From positions 62,001 to 126,000 of the forward strand of contig JACPAV010000024.1 in NCBI GenBank assembly GCA_016180645.1: a stretch of 64,000 nucleotides of DNA, written 5' to 3'. Source of the stretch: Nitrospirota bacterium (GTDB taxonomy: Bacteria > JACPQY01). Below, one piece after another: positions 46,566 through 55,274 of the stretch. The notes below the pieces were generated by a model. The model did not search any database. It was not told the DNA's origin and saw only the letters and a list, made by a program, of their open reading frames with translations. The stretch's first letter is position 1. Each line of letters begins with the position of its first letter. The position numbers and the translations under genes are program-made.

Positions 46566-46610
46566 TGTGACGTAAATCACGTTTGACAAATACTGCCCTC
46601 TGGTTACAAT
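46566..46610 (+). promoter_or_regulatory. CRP-like site and sigma-70-type promoter of the EAL gene
   Basis: TGTGACGTAAATCACG (46566-46581) overlaps the start of a consensus TTGACA (46583-46588). A 16-bp spacer and TACAAT (46605-46610) follow. The site centre is about 43 bp before the predicted start, a class II activator position. The ATG at 46620 is only 9 nt after the -10 box, so the mRNA should be leaderless or nearly so. Confidence 0.7.
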
Positions 46611-46619
46611 GGGTTAGAT

Positions 46620-47873
46620 ATGCCCTCCGAGCAGGATGATCTACTCAAGGATGGTCTGACCGGTTTCCCAAGTCTGCCGGCGGCACTTCCCAAAGTAAAG
46701 GATCTGCTCGCAAACCTCCGCCAACTCGGTCTGATTTACGTGGACCTCACCCAGTACAGCCGCTTCGAAGAAGAGGCCGGACGGGAGAATTTCGATCACT
46801 TGGTCAAGTTGGTCTCCGCGAAGTTTGAAGAGTTCATCGGGGAGCTGTCGTCAGAGCACGTTCTCACGGTGGACTGGCCGAGCGGGGGCGACCTCATCGC
46901 GTTCGTGGGCTTCCGGGACGAATCGGTGGATCGAACGGCCATGCACGAAATCTGCCAGATGCTCAACTTCGAATTGATGGCCGTGCTCGAATCACAGTTG
47001 AATCGAAACGGGGGGGGGCGCCACGGTGTGTTCGTGGGCTATGACGTGATCGAGCACAATCCGCTTGTCCGCTTCGAACGGCTTGTCCATCGCGGGATCA
47101 ACGAAGCCCTCCACATGGCGTTGAACGAGGATGTGCGCGAGCGGAATTACCGCGCGGAGCGGCTGCGGGACATTGTGCGCCGCGGCGACTTGCGCCCGAT
47201 GTTCCAGCCGATCGTCAATCTTCAGAAAGGGTACGTCCTTGGATACGAAGTCCTGATCCGCGGTCCCGAGAATACGAAGTTCGAAGATCCTTCCATTCTT
47301 TTTTCGACGGCCCATACGTGCAGTCTCACGCTGCCCCTTGAGCAGGCCGGGCAGAAGCGCATGGTGGACATGCTGAGGGGCAACGGCAAGCACCTGTACT
47401 TCATCAACGTCGAGCCGAACATCATCGAGAGCGGCGATTTCCAGCAACTGCCGATCCTCCAGGACAAAACCCTGCCCCTTCACCGGATTGTCATCGAGGT
47501 CACCGAGCGCGCCGCGATCAAGGACCCGGAGTCGTTCGCGCGCATCCTGAAGCAGATCAAGGCGCGCGGACTGCGAGTGGCGGTGGACGACGTGGGGTCC
47601 GGATACTCGTCCATCGAGTCGGTCGCTTTCCTCAAGCCGGATTTCATCAAGATCGACCACATGCTTGTCCACGGCATTCACGAAGACTCCACGCGGCGGG
47701 AGATCGCCACGACCATTCTCCAGCTCTCCCAGCGCATCAACTCCAACACCATCGCGGAGGGCATCGAGAGGGCGATCGATTTCGAAACGCTCGTCAACCT
47801 CGGTGTGGAATTGGGCCAGGGATTTCACATCGGGCGTCCGCGCTCCGAGCCGTACCAGCCGCAGTTCCGATAG
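46620..47873 (+). CDS. Degenerate GGDEF plus EAL-domain protein (c-di-GMP phosphodiesterase or receptor)
   Basis: The 417-residue cytoplasmic protein has an N-terminal region (about 35-150) resembling a decayed GGDEF domain (SGGDLIAFVG). The EAL domain (about 185-410) reads EVLIRGP instead of EAL. It keeps NVEPN, the Glu in EVTER, DDVGSGYSS, KIDHMLV, IAEGIE and QGFHIGRP. Metal-binding Glu, Asp-Asp and Lys positions are thus present, so hydrolysis is possible. The ATG has no SD, in keeping with a leaderless transcript. It is divergent from the ABC-PilZ gene, and the two may form a signal and effector pair. Confidence 0.85.
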   Translation: MPSEQDDLLKDGLTGFPSLPAALPKVKDLLANLRQLGLIYVDLTQYSRFEEEAGRENFDHLVKLVSAKFEEFIGELSSEHVLTVDWPSGGDLIAFVGFRDESVDRTAMHEICQMLNFELMAVLESQLNRNGGGRHGVFVGYDVIEHNPLVRFERLVHRGINEALHMALNEDVRERNYRAERLRDIVRRGDLRPMFQPIVNLQKGYVLGYEVLIRGPENTKFEDPSILFSTAHTCSLTLPLEQAGQKRMVDMLRGNGKHLYFINVEPNIIESGDFQQLPILQDKTLPLHRIVIEVTERAAIKDPESFARILKQIKARGLRVAVDDVGSGYSSIESVAFLKPDFIKIDHMLVHGIHEDSTRREIATTILQLSQRINSNTIAEGIERAIDFETLVNLGVELGQGFHIGRPRSEPYQPQFR

Positions 47874-47927
47874 CGATCCGCCGCGGCCCACCGAGACGCG
47901 CGGGGTCGGTTGCGGTAGACTCTCCCC

Positions 47928-49340
47928 ATGGCTGACGATTCTCTTCCTCTTTTCGAAAAGCGGGCCGTGAAAGGTGGAATTCCGCCTGCCGCCGCTCCCC
48001 TCGCCGAGCGAATGCGACCCGTCATGCCGGATGAGGTGCTGGGACAGGAGGCCGTGCTGGGAGAGGGATCGCCCCTTCGAGAACTGATCGCAAGGGACAC
48101 CGTGCCGTCGGCCGTTCTCTGGGGGCCTCCGGGATCGGGGAAAACGACCGTTGCCCGGCTGGTACAGGCGGCGACGAAGAAAAGCGTCGTTTCATTTTCT
48201 GCGGTCGCATCGGGGACGAAGGAAGTCAGAGCCGTTCTGGAACGCGCCACCCAGGAGTGGAAAAGCCTCGGACGGGGAATCTTGGTTTTTGTAGACGAGA
48301 TCCACCACTTCAACAAGACCCAGCAGGACATTTTCCTGCCGCACGTGGAGGAGGGTAGCGTCACGCTGCTGGCCACCACCACGGAGAATCCATCCTTCTA
48401 CATCATCAGCCCGCTGCTCTCGCGGTGTCAGGTTTACGTTTTCAATCGGCTGGACACCGAGCACGTCGAGAAGATCCTCCGGCGGGCGATCCACGATGCC
48501 GAGAAAGGGCTGGCCAAACAGGGGGTCCAGGTTCCGGATTCCGTGGTTCGCGAAATCGCGGAGCGGGCGGATGGGGACGCTCGACGCGCCCTGAACACGC
48601 TTGAGGTGGTATCCCGATTGGCTGCTCCGGGATCGGCGGTGACCGCGGAGATACTGCAAAAAGCGCTTGCGGGGAAAGTCTATCGCTACGATCGCGATCG
48701 CGAGGAACACTACAATGTCATTTCGGCCTTCATCAAGAGCATGCGCGGAAGCGACGCCGATGCCGCGGTCTACTGGCTCGCGCGGATGCTGGAAGCGGGC
48801 GAGGAGCCACTTTTCATCGCACGGCGATTGGTGATCTTTGCGTCGGAGGACGTTGGGAACGCCGACCCGCAAGCCATTCAGGTCGCCGTGTCGGCCATGC
48901 AGTCGCTCGATTTCGTCGGGATGCCCGAGGGGTATCTCCCTCTTGCTCAGGCCACCACCTATCTGGCCACGGCCCCAAAGTCGAACGCGTCGTACAAGGC
49001 CTACTTAGAGGCCAAGGGGGACGTAAAGCGCATGGGAACGCTCGATGTGCCGGTCCATCTCCGGAATGCGCCGACCGAATTCATGGAGGGCCTGGGGTAC
49101 GGGCGCGATTATGTCTATCCGCACGATGCGTCGGCGGCCGGAGTCCGCCAATCTTACTTGCCCAAATCACTGGAGGGTAGGCAGTACTATCGGCCGAAGC
49201 CGGTGGGTTACGAAGAGGAGATCGCCGAGAGGATGAAAGAATGGGATCAGATTCGAGAGAAGGCGCCCGATGGAACTCCCCGAAGCGGAAGTCGTTTGCC
49301 GACAGCTACAGGAAAAGCTGGCCGGTCGACGACTGAATGA
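47928..49340 (+). CDS. rarA: Replication-associated recombination protein A (AAA+ ATPase)
   Basis: The 470-residue protein has the RarA/MgsA/WRNIP1 order: RMRPVMPDEVLGQ, Walker A GPPGSGKTT, VDEIHHFNKTQQD (Walker B and sensor region), TTTENPSFY, LLSRCQVY, GDARRALNTLEV, and the C-terminal tetramerisation segment HYNVISAFIKSMRGSD...LARMLEAGEEPLFIARRLV. It acts at stalled replication forks with SSB and the clamp-loader family. The last 24 codons overlap the start of fpg, which explains a non-conserved tail. It opens the housekeeping run. Confidence 0.95.
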   Translation: MADDSLPLFEKRAVKGGIPPAAAPLAERMRPVMPDEVLGQEAVLGEGSPLRELIARDTVPSAVLWGPPGSGKTTVARLVQAATKKSVVSFSAVASGTKEVRAVLERATQEWKSLGRGILVFVDEIHHFNKTQQDIFLPHVEEGSVTLLATTTENPSFYIISPLLSRCQVYVFNRLDTEHVEKILRRAIHDAEKGLAKQGVQVPDSVVREIAERADGDARRALNTLEVVSRLAAPGSAVTAEILQKALAGKVYRYDRDREEHYNVISAFIKSMRGSDADAAVYWLARMLEAGEEPLFIARRLVIFASEDVGNADPQAIQVAVSAMQSLDFVGMPEGYLPLAQATTYLATAPKSNASYKAYLEAKGDVKRMGTLDVPVHLRNAPTEFMEGLGYGRDYVYPHDASAAGVRQSYLPKSLEGRQYYRPKPVGYEEEIAERMKEWDQIREKAPDGTPRSGSRLPTATGKAGRSTTE

Positions 49341-50094
49341 TCTCCACGTTCACACCGCCGGTTTCGTTCAGAATCCGGATCGGCTGGACCTGCGAGGGCT
49401 GGACGTCCGGGCGGTTCGGCGGATGGGGAAGCTTGGTGTCATTTCGCTTTCAAGAAACGGACGGGGCGAAAAACGGATCGTGGCGCTCCGGTTCGGCATG
49501 ACGGGGCAGCTTCGTTTTCAATCCAGTGGAGAAACGGCGCTGAATCACACGCACGTTCGCTTCGTTTTCGGCGCATCCGAATTGCATTTTCGGGATGCGC
49601 GCCGGTTCGGAAAAGTGGTGGTGTTCGGCCGGGATCGATGGGAGGAGTGGGCGCGTTCCACCCTCGGGCCGGATCCCTTTGAAGTGGACCCCGGCGAATG
49701 GGCTGCTCGAGTCCGGGCTCATCGTGCCCCCATTAAGCACATCCTCCTGAATCAGAAGATCATCTCGGGGGTGGGGAATATCTATTCGGACGAGGCCCTG
49801 TTCGAGGCCGGAATCCATCCGCTTGCTCTCGGCCATCGCCTGCCCGTCACAGCCTTGAAACGACTGCACTCGTCTCTCACGGAAATCCTTCGTCGCGCCA
49901 TTGCGTCGGGCGGGTCGACCATCTCAGACTTCGTCGACGTAGACGGCCATCCCGGACGGTTTCAGGAACAGCATCAAGTATATGGAAAATTCAGGCGGCC
50001 ATGCCCAAAATGCGGGCGGCCGCTCCAACGCGTCCGCGAACCCTCGCGGAGTTTCACGTATTGCGAAAAATGTCAGAGAAGACGTCCGAAGTGA
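49270..50094 (+). CDS. mutM: Formamidopyrimidine-DNA glycosylase homologue lacking the N-terminal proline
   Basis: The 274-residue protein matches Fpg/MutM throughout: LPEAEVV, VRRMGKLGVISL (Lys-57 equivalent), RFGMTGQL, FRDARRFGKV, the H2TH loop NQKIISGVGNIYSDEALF, and a C-terminal zinc finger CPKCG...CEKC. Family members start M-P-E-L-P-E, where Pro is the catalytic nucleophile. Here the start is M-E-L-P-E: the codon before ATG 49270 is CCG (Pro) but no start lies upstream in frame before a stretch with no start codon. The base-excision activity may therefore be altered. It overlaps rarA by 71 nt. Confidence 0.9.
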   Translation: MELPEAEVVCRQLQEKLAGRRLNDLHVHTAGFVQNPDRLDLRGLDVRAVRRMGKLGVISLSRNGRGEKRIVALRFGMTGQLRFQSSGETALNHTHVRFVFGASELHFRDARRFGKVVVFGRDRWEEWARSTLGPDPFEVDPGEWAARVRAHRAPIKHILLNQKIISGVGNIYSDEALFEAGIHPLALGHRLPVTALKRLHSSLTEILRRAIASGGSTISDFVDVDGHPGRFQEQHQVYGKFRRPCPKCGRPLQRVREPSRSFTYCEKCQRRRPK

Positions 50095-50137
50095 TCCATG
50101 GGGCCAAGCATCCTGCAAACTGGGGAACAATCCCCGT

Positions 50138-50166
50138 TTGACATTCCGCGTCAAACGTGAGATAAA
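50138..50166 (+). promoter_or_regulatory. Possible promoter of the pal-cpoB unit
   Basis: TTGACA (50138-50143) is 17 bp upstream of GATAAA (50161-50166). It overlaps a TTTGAC-N7-GTCAAA inverted repeat (50137-50155). The predicted start falls close to the ATG at 50176, so the -10 assignment is uncertain. Confidence 0.35.
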
Positions 50167-50175
50167 GTAAGGATC

Positions 50176-50931
50176 ATGAAGAGAAACGGATTTCTCTCAT
50201 TGGTTGCCGGTCTTTCCATTCTCCTTTATGCGTGTGGCCCCAAGCCTCCCACCCAGGAAATTTCCGATGCCCAGGCCGCGTTGGAAGCGGCGAGGAAGGC
50301 CGGGGCCGAAACGCTGTATGCCGAGGAGTACAAGACCGCGGAGGCCGCGCTGACGGAGGCCCTCGCCCGGCTGCGGGAGAAGAAATACGACGAAGCGAAA
50401 AAACTCGCCGTCGACGCGAAATCGAAAGCCGACGATCTCTCAGAGCGAATCAAGAAGCTGGCGCTGCCCCCGGTCGAAGCACCCACGGAGGAAGCCAAGA
50501 AAGCAGCCCCTCCACCTCCGGGTGTAGAAGCGGCCACCATCACCGGCGAGGGGAAGGTGCTGACGAGGGAGAACGCGTTTGTTCCGGACGAACAATTGGT
50601 CCTCAAGCGGGTTTACTTCCCCTACGACGACTACTCGCTTACGGAGGAGGCCAAAGGCGTCCTCCGGGCCAACAGCGATTGGCTGCTGTCCCATGCCGGC
50701 ATTCGGATCCAAATTGAAGGGCATTGCGATGAGCGCGGCACCAATGAGTACAATCTGGCCTTGGGCGAGCGGAGGGCACTCGGGGTGCGGGACTACCTCG
50801 TCGCGCTCGGGGTGCCCGCCGATCGCCTTTCCATCCTCAGTTTCGGAGAAGAAATTCCGCTCGACCCCGGACACGAAGAGTCGGCCTGGGCCAGGAACCG
50901 CCGGGCGCAGTTCGTTCACCTCGGCGACTGA
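50176..50931 (+). CDS. pal: Peptidoglycan-associated lipoprotein (Pal), OmpA-like
   Basis: ATG 50176 follows AAGGA. The lipoprotein signal ends LLYAC (Cys20). Residues about 25-95 are Ala/Glu/Lys-rich helices (DUF4398-like), followed by a Pro-rich spacer. The OmpA-C domain (about 140-250) contains VYFPYDDYSL, IEGHCDERGTNEYNLALGERRA and the RNRRAQFV end, the Pal-specific motifs for peptidoglycan (DAP) binding. It tethers the outer membrane to the cell wall. TolQRAB are not in the window, but the CpoB-like gene follows directly, the usual order at the end of a tol-pal cluster. Confidence 0.92.
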   Translation: MKRNGFLSLVAGLSILLYACGPKPPTQEISDAQAALEAARKAGAETLYAEEYKTAEAALTEALARLREKKYDEAKKLAVDAKSKADDLSERIKKLALPPVEAPTEEAKKAAPPPPGVEAATITGEGKVLTRENAFVPDEQLVLKRVYFPYDDYSLTEEAKGVLRANSDWLLSHAGIRIQIEGHCDERGTNEYNLALGERRALGVRDYLVALGVPADRLSILSFGEEIPLDPGHEESAWARNRRAQFVHLGD

Positions 50932-50947
50932 AATCGCCGCTTCTGGT

Positions 50948-51697
50948 TTGAGACTCCTTTTGCCGGTCCTGCTCGCCTTCGCGTCATCCTGTTTCCCCTA
51001 TCAGCGGGGGATCAAGGGTGAGGAGAACATGATCGATGCCCATGCCCGGATACGGGAGCTGGAGAAGAAGGTCGAGGTGTTGGAACGGGCGAAGGGGGCG
51101 CAGGCGGACGTTTTGGTTCGAATTGATCGGATGGGACAGGAAATCAGCCAGGTGCGGGGAAAAGCGGAGGAGATTGGGAAGCAGAAAGGGGGAGGGTCGG
51201 ACCCCCGCGTGCTCCAGCAACTCGACTTGTTGGAGGAAAAGACGCGGGCCCTCGAGGAGCGGATCCGCCAATTTGAGAAGGCACTGCTGAGTGAAACAAG
51301 TCCGGACGCTTCTCCGGACGTTCGTTCCGAGCAGGAAAGCTATGAAGAGGCGCGACGGCTTTACCTCCAGAAAAGGTATGGGGAGGCCATCGACAAGTTT
51401 GACGTCTTCCAACAGAGTCATCCGAAGTCCACGCTGATCGACAACGCTCTTTTTTGGCAAGGCATGAGCCGCTACAGCAACGAAGAATGGGAGAAGGCCA
51501 TCATCAAGTTTGAGGACGTACGGAACCGGTTTCCGGATGGGGACAAGGCGCCCGACGCCGCTTATTTCGAGGCGCTGAGCTTCCGGAAGATGAATGATTC
51601 AAAGAGTGCCAAGGCACTTCTTCAAGACTTCGCGAAGAAGTATCCCAAATCGGACAAGGTTCCATTGGCGGAGAAGCTGCTCAAGGAGTTGAAGTAA
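50948..51697 (+). CDS. cpoB: CpoB/YbgF-like tol-pal system protein
   Basis: The long open frame begins at 50579 inside pal, but that part is a shadow. TTG 50948, 16 nt after the pal stop, gives a signal MRLLLPVLLAFASSC. A coiled-coil trimerisation segment (about residues 35-110; ELEKKVEVLERAKG) is followed by three TPR-like repeats (YEEARRLYLQKRYGEAIDKFDVFQ; ALFWQGMSRYSNEEWEKAIIKFEDV; APDAAYFEALSFRKMNDSKSAK). This is the coiled-coil plus TPR order of CpoB/YbgF, which coordinates peptidoglycan synthesis and outer-membrane constriction in the periplasm. No strong SD precedes the TTG, so the start is tentative. Confidence 0.85.
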   Translation: MRLLLPVLLAFASSCFPYQRGIKGEENMIDAHARIRELEKKVEVLERAKGAQADVLVRIDRMGQEISQVRGKAEEIGKQKGGGSDPRVLQQLDLLEEKTRALEERIRQFEKALLSETSPDASPDVRSEQESYEEARRLYLQKRYGEAIDKFDVFQQSHPKSTLIDNALFWQGMSRYSNEEWEKAIIKFEDVRNRFPDGDKAPDAAYFEALSFRKMNDSKSAKALLQDFAKKYPKSDKVPLAEKLLKELK

Positions 51698-51699
51698 GC

Positions 51700-51805
51700 G
51701 TTCAGCCATCAGCAGTCAGTTCTCAGCTCCCGGTCAATGCACCGGAATCCCCGCTATTCACGCTTGCCTCAGAATCCGAGGCTGACGGCTGACCGCTTAC
51801 CAGCT
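51700..51805. repeat. Dispersed TCAGC/GCTGA repeat cluster
   Basis: The 120-bp gap between cpoB and tsaD is largely built from short repeats: TTCAGCCATCAGCAGTCAG and its complement-like GCTGACGGCTGACCGCT near 51780, which together form an imperfect inverted repeat. Similar TCAGC strings occur inside the RCC1 lipoprotein gene near 35240, 35550 and 35805. Confidence 0.5.
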
Positions 51806-51817
51806 AAGATAGCCTGA

Positions 51818-52834
51818 ATGCTGACCCTTGGGATCGAGACGTCCTGCGATGAGACCGCCGCCGCTATTCTCGAAGATCGACGGATCCGGTCAAGCATCAT
51901 AGCGTCACAGGCCGATCTTCATGGCCCGTTCGGCGGCGTCGTGCCGGAATTGGCCTCGCGGAGTCACGTGGAGGCCGTCGATACCGTGGTCCGATCAGCC
52001 TTGGAGAAGGCGGATTGCAGTGCGAGCGATATCGACCTCGTGGGCGTTACAGCCGGTCCCGGCCTCCCGGGTGCGCTGATTGTGGGTGTGGCCTTCGCCC
52101 GCACCCTGGCGTGGGCCCTCGACAAGCCGCTCCTGGCGGTCAACCACCTCGAGGGGCACATTCTGGCGGCGAGGATCGAGAATGAGGAAATCGGGTTTCC
52201 TTATCTGGCCCTGCTTGTTTCAGGAGGGCACACGGAGTTGGTGAATGTGCGCGGTGTGGCCGACTACGAGGTGCTGGGGCGGACTCGGGATGACGCCGCC
52301 GGAGAGGCGTTTGACAAGGTGGGCACTCTTTTGGGTCTGCACTATCCCGCGGGACGGGAGATTGAGGAACTGGCACGAAGGGGAGATCCGTCGCGCGTCA
52401 AATTCCCGCGCCCCATGGCCCGAAAGGAAGGAATGGACTTCAGCTTCAGCGGGCTCAAGACGGCCGTGGCGGTTGAACTGCGCCGACTTTCCCGGGAGGA
52501 GTTGGAGAGCCAGAAGCCGCATCTGGCCGCGGGATTCCAGGAGGCGGCGGTCGATGCGCTCTCCCGGAAATTGGAACTTGCGGTGGACCATCTTCATCCC
52601 AAGTGGGTTGTCGTCTGCGGCGGGGTGGCGGCCAATGGGCGCCTTCGTGAGAAAGTCCGGTATATGCTGAATGCCGTGCCGGGGGTCAAGGTTCATTTCC
52701 CCGCGCCCGCCCTCTGCACGGACAACGCGGCGATGATCGCGTACGCGGCGTTCGAGCGGTGGCGGGCGGGTCGGCGGGAAAGCGGGCCGTCCGAACCGGT
52801 GCCGAGGTGGGAGCTTGGTCAGGCCGCTGCGTGA
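51818..52834 (+). CDS. tsaD: tRNA N6-adenosine threonylcarbamoyltransferase
   Basis: The 338-residue protein has the TsaD/Kae1 signatures: GIETSCDETAAA, PELASRSHVE, VTAGPGLPGAL, metal-binding NHLEGH (HxxxH type), LLVSGGHTEL, DDAAGEAFDKV, and FSFSGLKTAV. With TsaB and TsaE it makes t6A37 in ANN-decoding tRNAs. The stop overlaps rsmA by 20 nt, so the two RNA-modification genes are coupled. Confidence 0.97.
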   Translation: MLTLGIETSCDETAAAILEDRRIRSSIIASQADLHGPFGGVVPELASRSHVEAVDTVVRSALEKADCSASDIDLVGVTAGPGLPGALIVGVAFARTLAWALDKPLLAVNHLEGHILAARIENEEIGFPYLALLVSGGHTELVNVRGVADYEVLGRTRDDAAGEAFDKVGTLLGLHYPAGREIEELARRGDPSRVKFPRPMARKEGMDFSFSGLKTAVAVELRRLSREELESQKPHLAAGFQEAAVDALSRKLELAVDHLHPKWVVVCGGVAANGRLREKVRYMLNAVPGVKVHFPAPALCTDNAAMIAYAAFERWRAGRRESGPSEPVPRWELGQAAA

Positions 52835-53711
52835 CGTTTTCCGGGAGACCGCCCTCCGGCCGTCGAAGTCGCTGGGGCAAAACTTTCTTCATCAGAAGGG
52901 CATCATCGAGAAGATCGTCTCGCTGGCGGAGGTGGATCGGGAGGATCGAATTCTGGAGATTGGGTCCGGGTCGGGGTTTCTCACGGAGGCTCTGGCGAAA
53001 CGCGCCCGGAAAGTGTGGGCCTTTGAGCTGGACCGCCGGTTGATCGAATCGCTGCGGCGGGAGATGGGGGCGTTTCCTAATGTGGAGGTCATTCACGCGG
53101 ACGCGATGGACTTCGAGAAATGGGTGCCCGGGGGGAGCGCGAACAAGGTTGTGGCCAATCTTCCCTATTCGATTGCGACGGTGTTGACGCTCAAACTGTT
53201 GTGGGCGTCGTCCCGCTGGGTCGCTTCCGGCGAGTCGCGGGACGGCCATGTCGTCCTGGCGCCGTCTGGACTGGAGCTGTTATGTCTCATGGTTCAGAGA
53301 GAGGTGGCGAACCGGATGACGGCCGCCGTGGGTTCGAAGGAGTATGGATTCCTCGGAGTCATGTGTCAGGCGTTTTCGGTTCCATCGATCGCGTGGAAAG
53401 TGTCCGCCGAGAATTTCGTTCCCCGGCCGGAGGTGGAGTCGGCTGTGGTGCTCTTCAGGCTCCCCGGCCCGTGGAGGGACGAAATTCCGGACCCGGAGGT
53501 CTTCCGAAAAATTGTATCGGCGGCATTCGGGCACCGTCGGAAGACGATCCTGAATTCCCTTCGGCGCGCGGACCCCAAACTGGAGTTGAGCGATGAGGTC
53601 ATTGAGATCATGATGAAGGCGGCCGGAGCGGGGAACTTGACGCGCGCTCAGGAACTTACCGTGGAGCAGTTCGTGCAACTTTCGAACGCCTACTCGCGGT
53701 CCCGCTCATGA
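52815..53711 (+). CDS. rsmA: 16S rRNA dimethyladenosine transferase
   Basis: The TTG start at 52815 is inside tsaD, with GGGAG just upstream. The 298-residue protein shows SKSLGQNFLHQKGI, motif I ILEIGSGSGFLTEAL, FELDRRL, HADAMDF, the catalytic NLPYSIAT and FVPRPEVESAVV, in the order of RsmA/KsgA, which dimethylates two adenines in helix 45 of 16S rRNA. A roughly 20-residue insertion (WVASGESRDGHVV) sits before the LMVQREVANRM helix. The stop overlaps the next ATG (ATGA). Confidence 0.95.
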   Translation: MVRPLRDVFRETALRPSKSLGQNFLHQKGIIEKIVSLAEVDREDRILEIGSGSGFLTEALAKRARKVWAFELDRRLIESLRREMGAFPNVEVIHADAMDFEKWVPGGSANKVVANLPYSIATVLTLKLLWASSRWVASGESRDGHVVLAPSGLELLCLMVQREVANRMTAAVGSKEYGFLGVMCQAFSVPSIAWKVSAENFVPRPEVESAVVLFRLPGPWRDEIPDPEVFRKIVSAAFGHRRKTILNSLRRADPKLELSDEVIEIMMKAAGAGNLTRAQELTVEQFVQLSNAYSRSRS

Positions 53712-55198
53712 GAAAGCTTGTTTTCCCCTTCTGGCTCCTCACGTTTCTCGCCTCACACCTCACGCCTGCCGGCGCGGAGCCCTTCAACTACGGGCAGGCC
53801 CCGCTGGGCGTGCAGTCGAGTGGACGAGGTGGGGTGAACGCCGCGTGGGGCGGGGATGCTTCGGCGGTGTTCTTCAATCCCGCGGGACTGGGTCTGTTGT
53901 CACCGGGACAGTGGAACGGCGTCGTGTCCGGTTTTGCGGAGTACGGGCAGGCAACGCAGAAGACGGTGTTTACGGACAAGGACGTGTCGGGGAAGACGTT
54001 GGACGGAATGCTGACGTACGCCGGCGCAGTTCGCGGCACATCCTGGGGCGGGGTCGGCTTGGCGTTCGTCGTTCCTGAGAGGCTTTCCGTTAAGACGCTG
54101 AAACGGTACGAGGATTTGAAGTTTGGAGAGGATCAGTCTGAACGACAGTTTCCAAGTGGGAGCGTGTCGATGAATACGGATGTGACCACGTTTCTCCTGG
54201 GGCCAGCCGCGGCCTGGCGGGCTTGGCCGGAGGTCCTATCCATCGGCCTCCACGGATTCTACTCGCTGAGGAGCGCCCACACCGGGCGCACGGTCTTCAT
54301 CAAAGTGGATCCCGATACGTCCGTCGGGCTCGAAACCGTCACTCAGCAGATCAGCCAGGCCTTTCAGGTGGGCTTGGGCTTTTGGGTTCGGCCGTTCCAT
54401 GCTCTTTCGCTGGGCGCGGCTGCGGACTACACCCTCCCTGTAAAGAATTCATTCACCGTTTCCCGAGCGCTCGTTTCCGTCGACAAGGAGCGCTTGCGAG
54501 AGTTGGCCGGCGAGGTGGTGACCGGACGGACGACGATCGACCAGGCGACCACTGAACTCGATCGGTTCATTGTGACGCCGGAGGTGTCTTCGACCCGCGA
54601 GGACTACCGCCAGCCCCTGAGCGTGCGGGTGGGACCGCGCGTCGACCTGCCGACAGGAACCAGCCTCGGATTCGATGTGGTCTGGTACGCGGCCGAGCGC
54701 CAATACACTCGCATGCGGGCGTTACCCGGATTTGATCCGGAAACCCAGGTGGTTTCCGAGCCGTGCGATCCGAAGGCGGAGGAGAAGAACCCATTCTTGG
54801 TGCCGGAAGTGCCCGCCCCGTTCCATTGTTCGAAGCAGGAGGCCATCGTAAACGTCCACTTCGGTGCGGAGCAGACGTTGCGGCCGGGACTGGTTGTGGC
54901 GGCGGGATTCTATACGGATTTCAGCAATCATCCGTCCATTTCGGCCTTGTTTGAAGAAGAAGGGGAAGAGAGGCGGGAGTTGACCGACCAGAGCGGTTTT
55001 CAGATCCAGGCCCCGAGCGAAGTGAATGTGTATCACCTGACGGCAGGCGTCTCCTTACGGAGGGGCGCGATGCTCGTTTCGCCGGCCCTGAGCTACGGTT
55101 GGGGAAGCGGTGCGACACTGTCCATCGCGCCGGTGCAGAAAAGGAAAGAGCTACGCCGGGATGTCCGCGCGGGTTTGGGCGTTTCGTTCGACTTCTGA
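53708..55198 (+). CDS. FadL/OMPP1-like outer-membrane beta-barrel protein
   Basis: The 496-residue protein starts with a Sec signal ending PAGAE. The mature N-terminus reads NYGQAPLGVQSSGRGGVNAAWGGDASAVFFNPAGLG, the FadL/OMPP1/TodX plug signature (NPAGL). It then has alternating barrel strands and ends VSFDF with a terminal aromatic, as needed for Bam recognition. It probably imports hydrophobic compounds. The ATG overlaps the rsmA stop by 4 nt. A strong hairpin follows, so it ends the plus-strand run. A helical insertion (about 245-285) occupies one extracellular loop. Confidence 0.85.
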   Translation: MRKLVFPFWLLTFLASHLTPAGAEPFNYGQAPLGVQSSGRGGVNAAWGGDASAVFFNPAGLGLLSPGQWNGVVSGFAEYGQATQKTVFTDKDVSGKTLDGMLTYAGAVRGTSWGGVGLAFVVPERLSVKTLKRYEDLKFGEDQSERQFPSGSVSMNTDVTTFLLGPAAAWRAWPEVLSIGLHGFYSLRSAHTGRTVFIKVDPDTSVGLETVTQQISQAFQVGLGFWVRPFHALSLGAAADYTLPVKNSFTVSRALVSVDKERLRELAGEVVTGRTTIDQATTELDRFIVTPEVSSTREDYRQPLSVRVGPRVDLPTGTSLGFDVVWYAAERQYTRMRALPGFDPETQVVSEPCDPKAEEKNPFLVPEVPAPFHCSKQEAIVNVHFGAEQTLRPGLVVAAGFYTDFSNHPSISALFEEEGEERRELTDQSGFQIQAPSEVNVYHLTAGVSLRRGAMLVSPALSYGWGSGATLSIAPVQKRKELRRDVRAGLGVSFDF

Positions 55199-55201
55199 TA
55201 C

Positions 55202-55258
55202 GGAAAAGGGGTCGGGAGTCTTTTCCCAGTCACAGAAAAGACTTCCGACCCCTTTTCC
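55202..55258. terminator. Long inverted repeat acting as bidirectional terminator
   Basis: Arms of 23 nt (GGAAAAGGGGTCGGGAGTCT... and its complement) match at 22 positions around an 11-nt loop. The T-runs and A-runs in the arms suit termination from either side, between the convergent FadL-like gene and the regulator at 55275. The sequence also resembles a dispersed repeat rather than a one-off terminator. Confidence 0.75.
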
Positions 55259-55274
55259 GGCTCCCGCGAGAGGG

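Noticed and set aside
51700-51805. CRISPR-like repeat cluster
   Set aside because: The TCAGC units are short, irregular and not separated by equal spacers; no cas genes are present.
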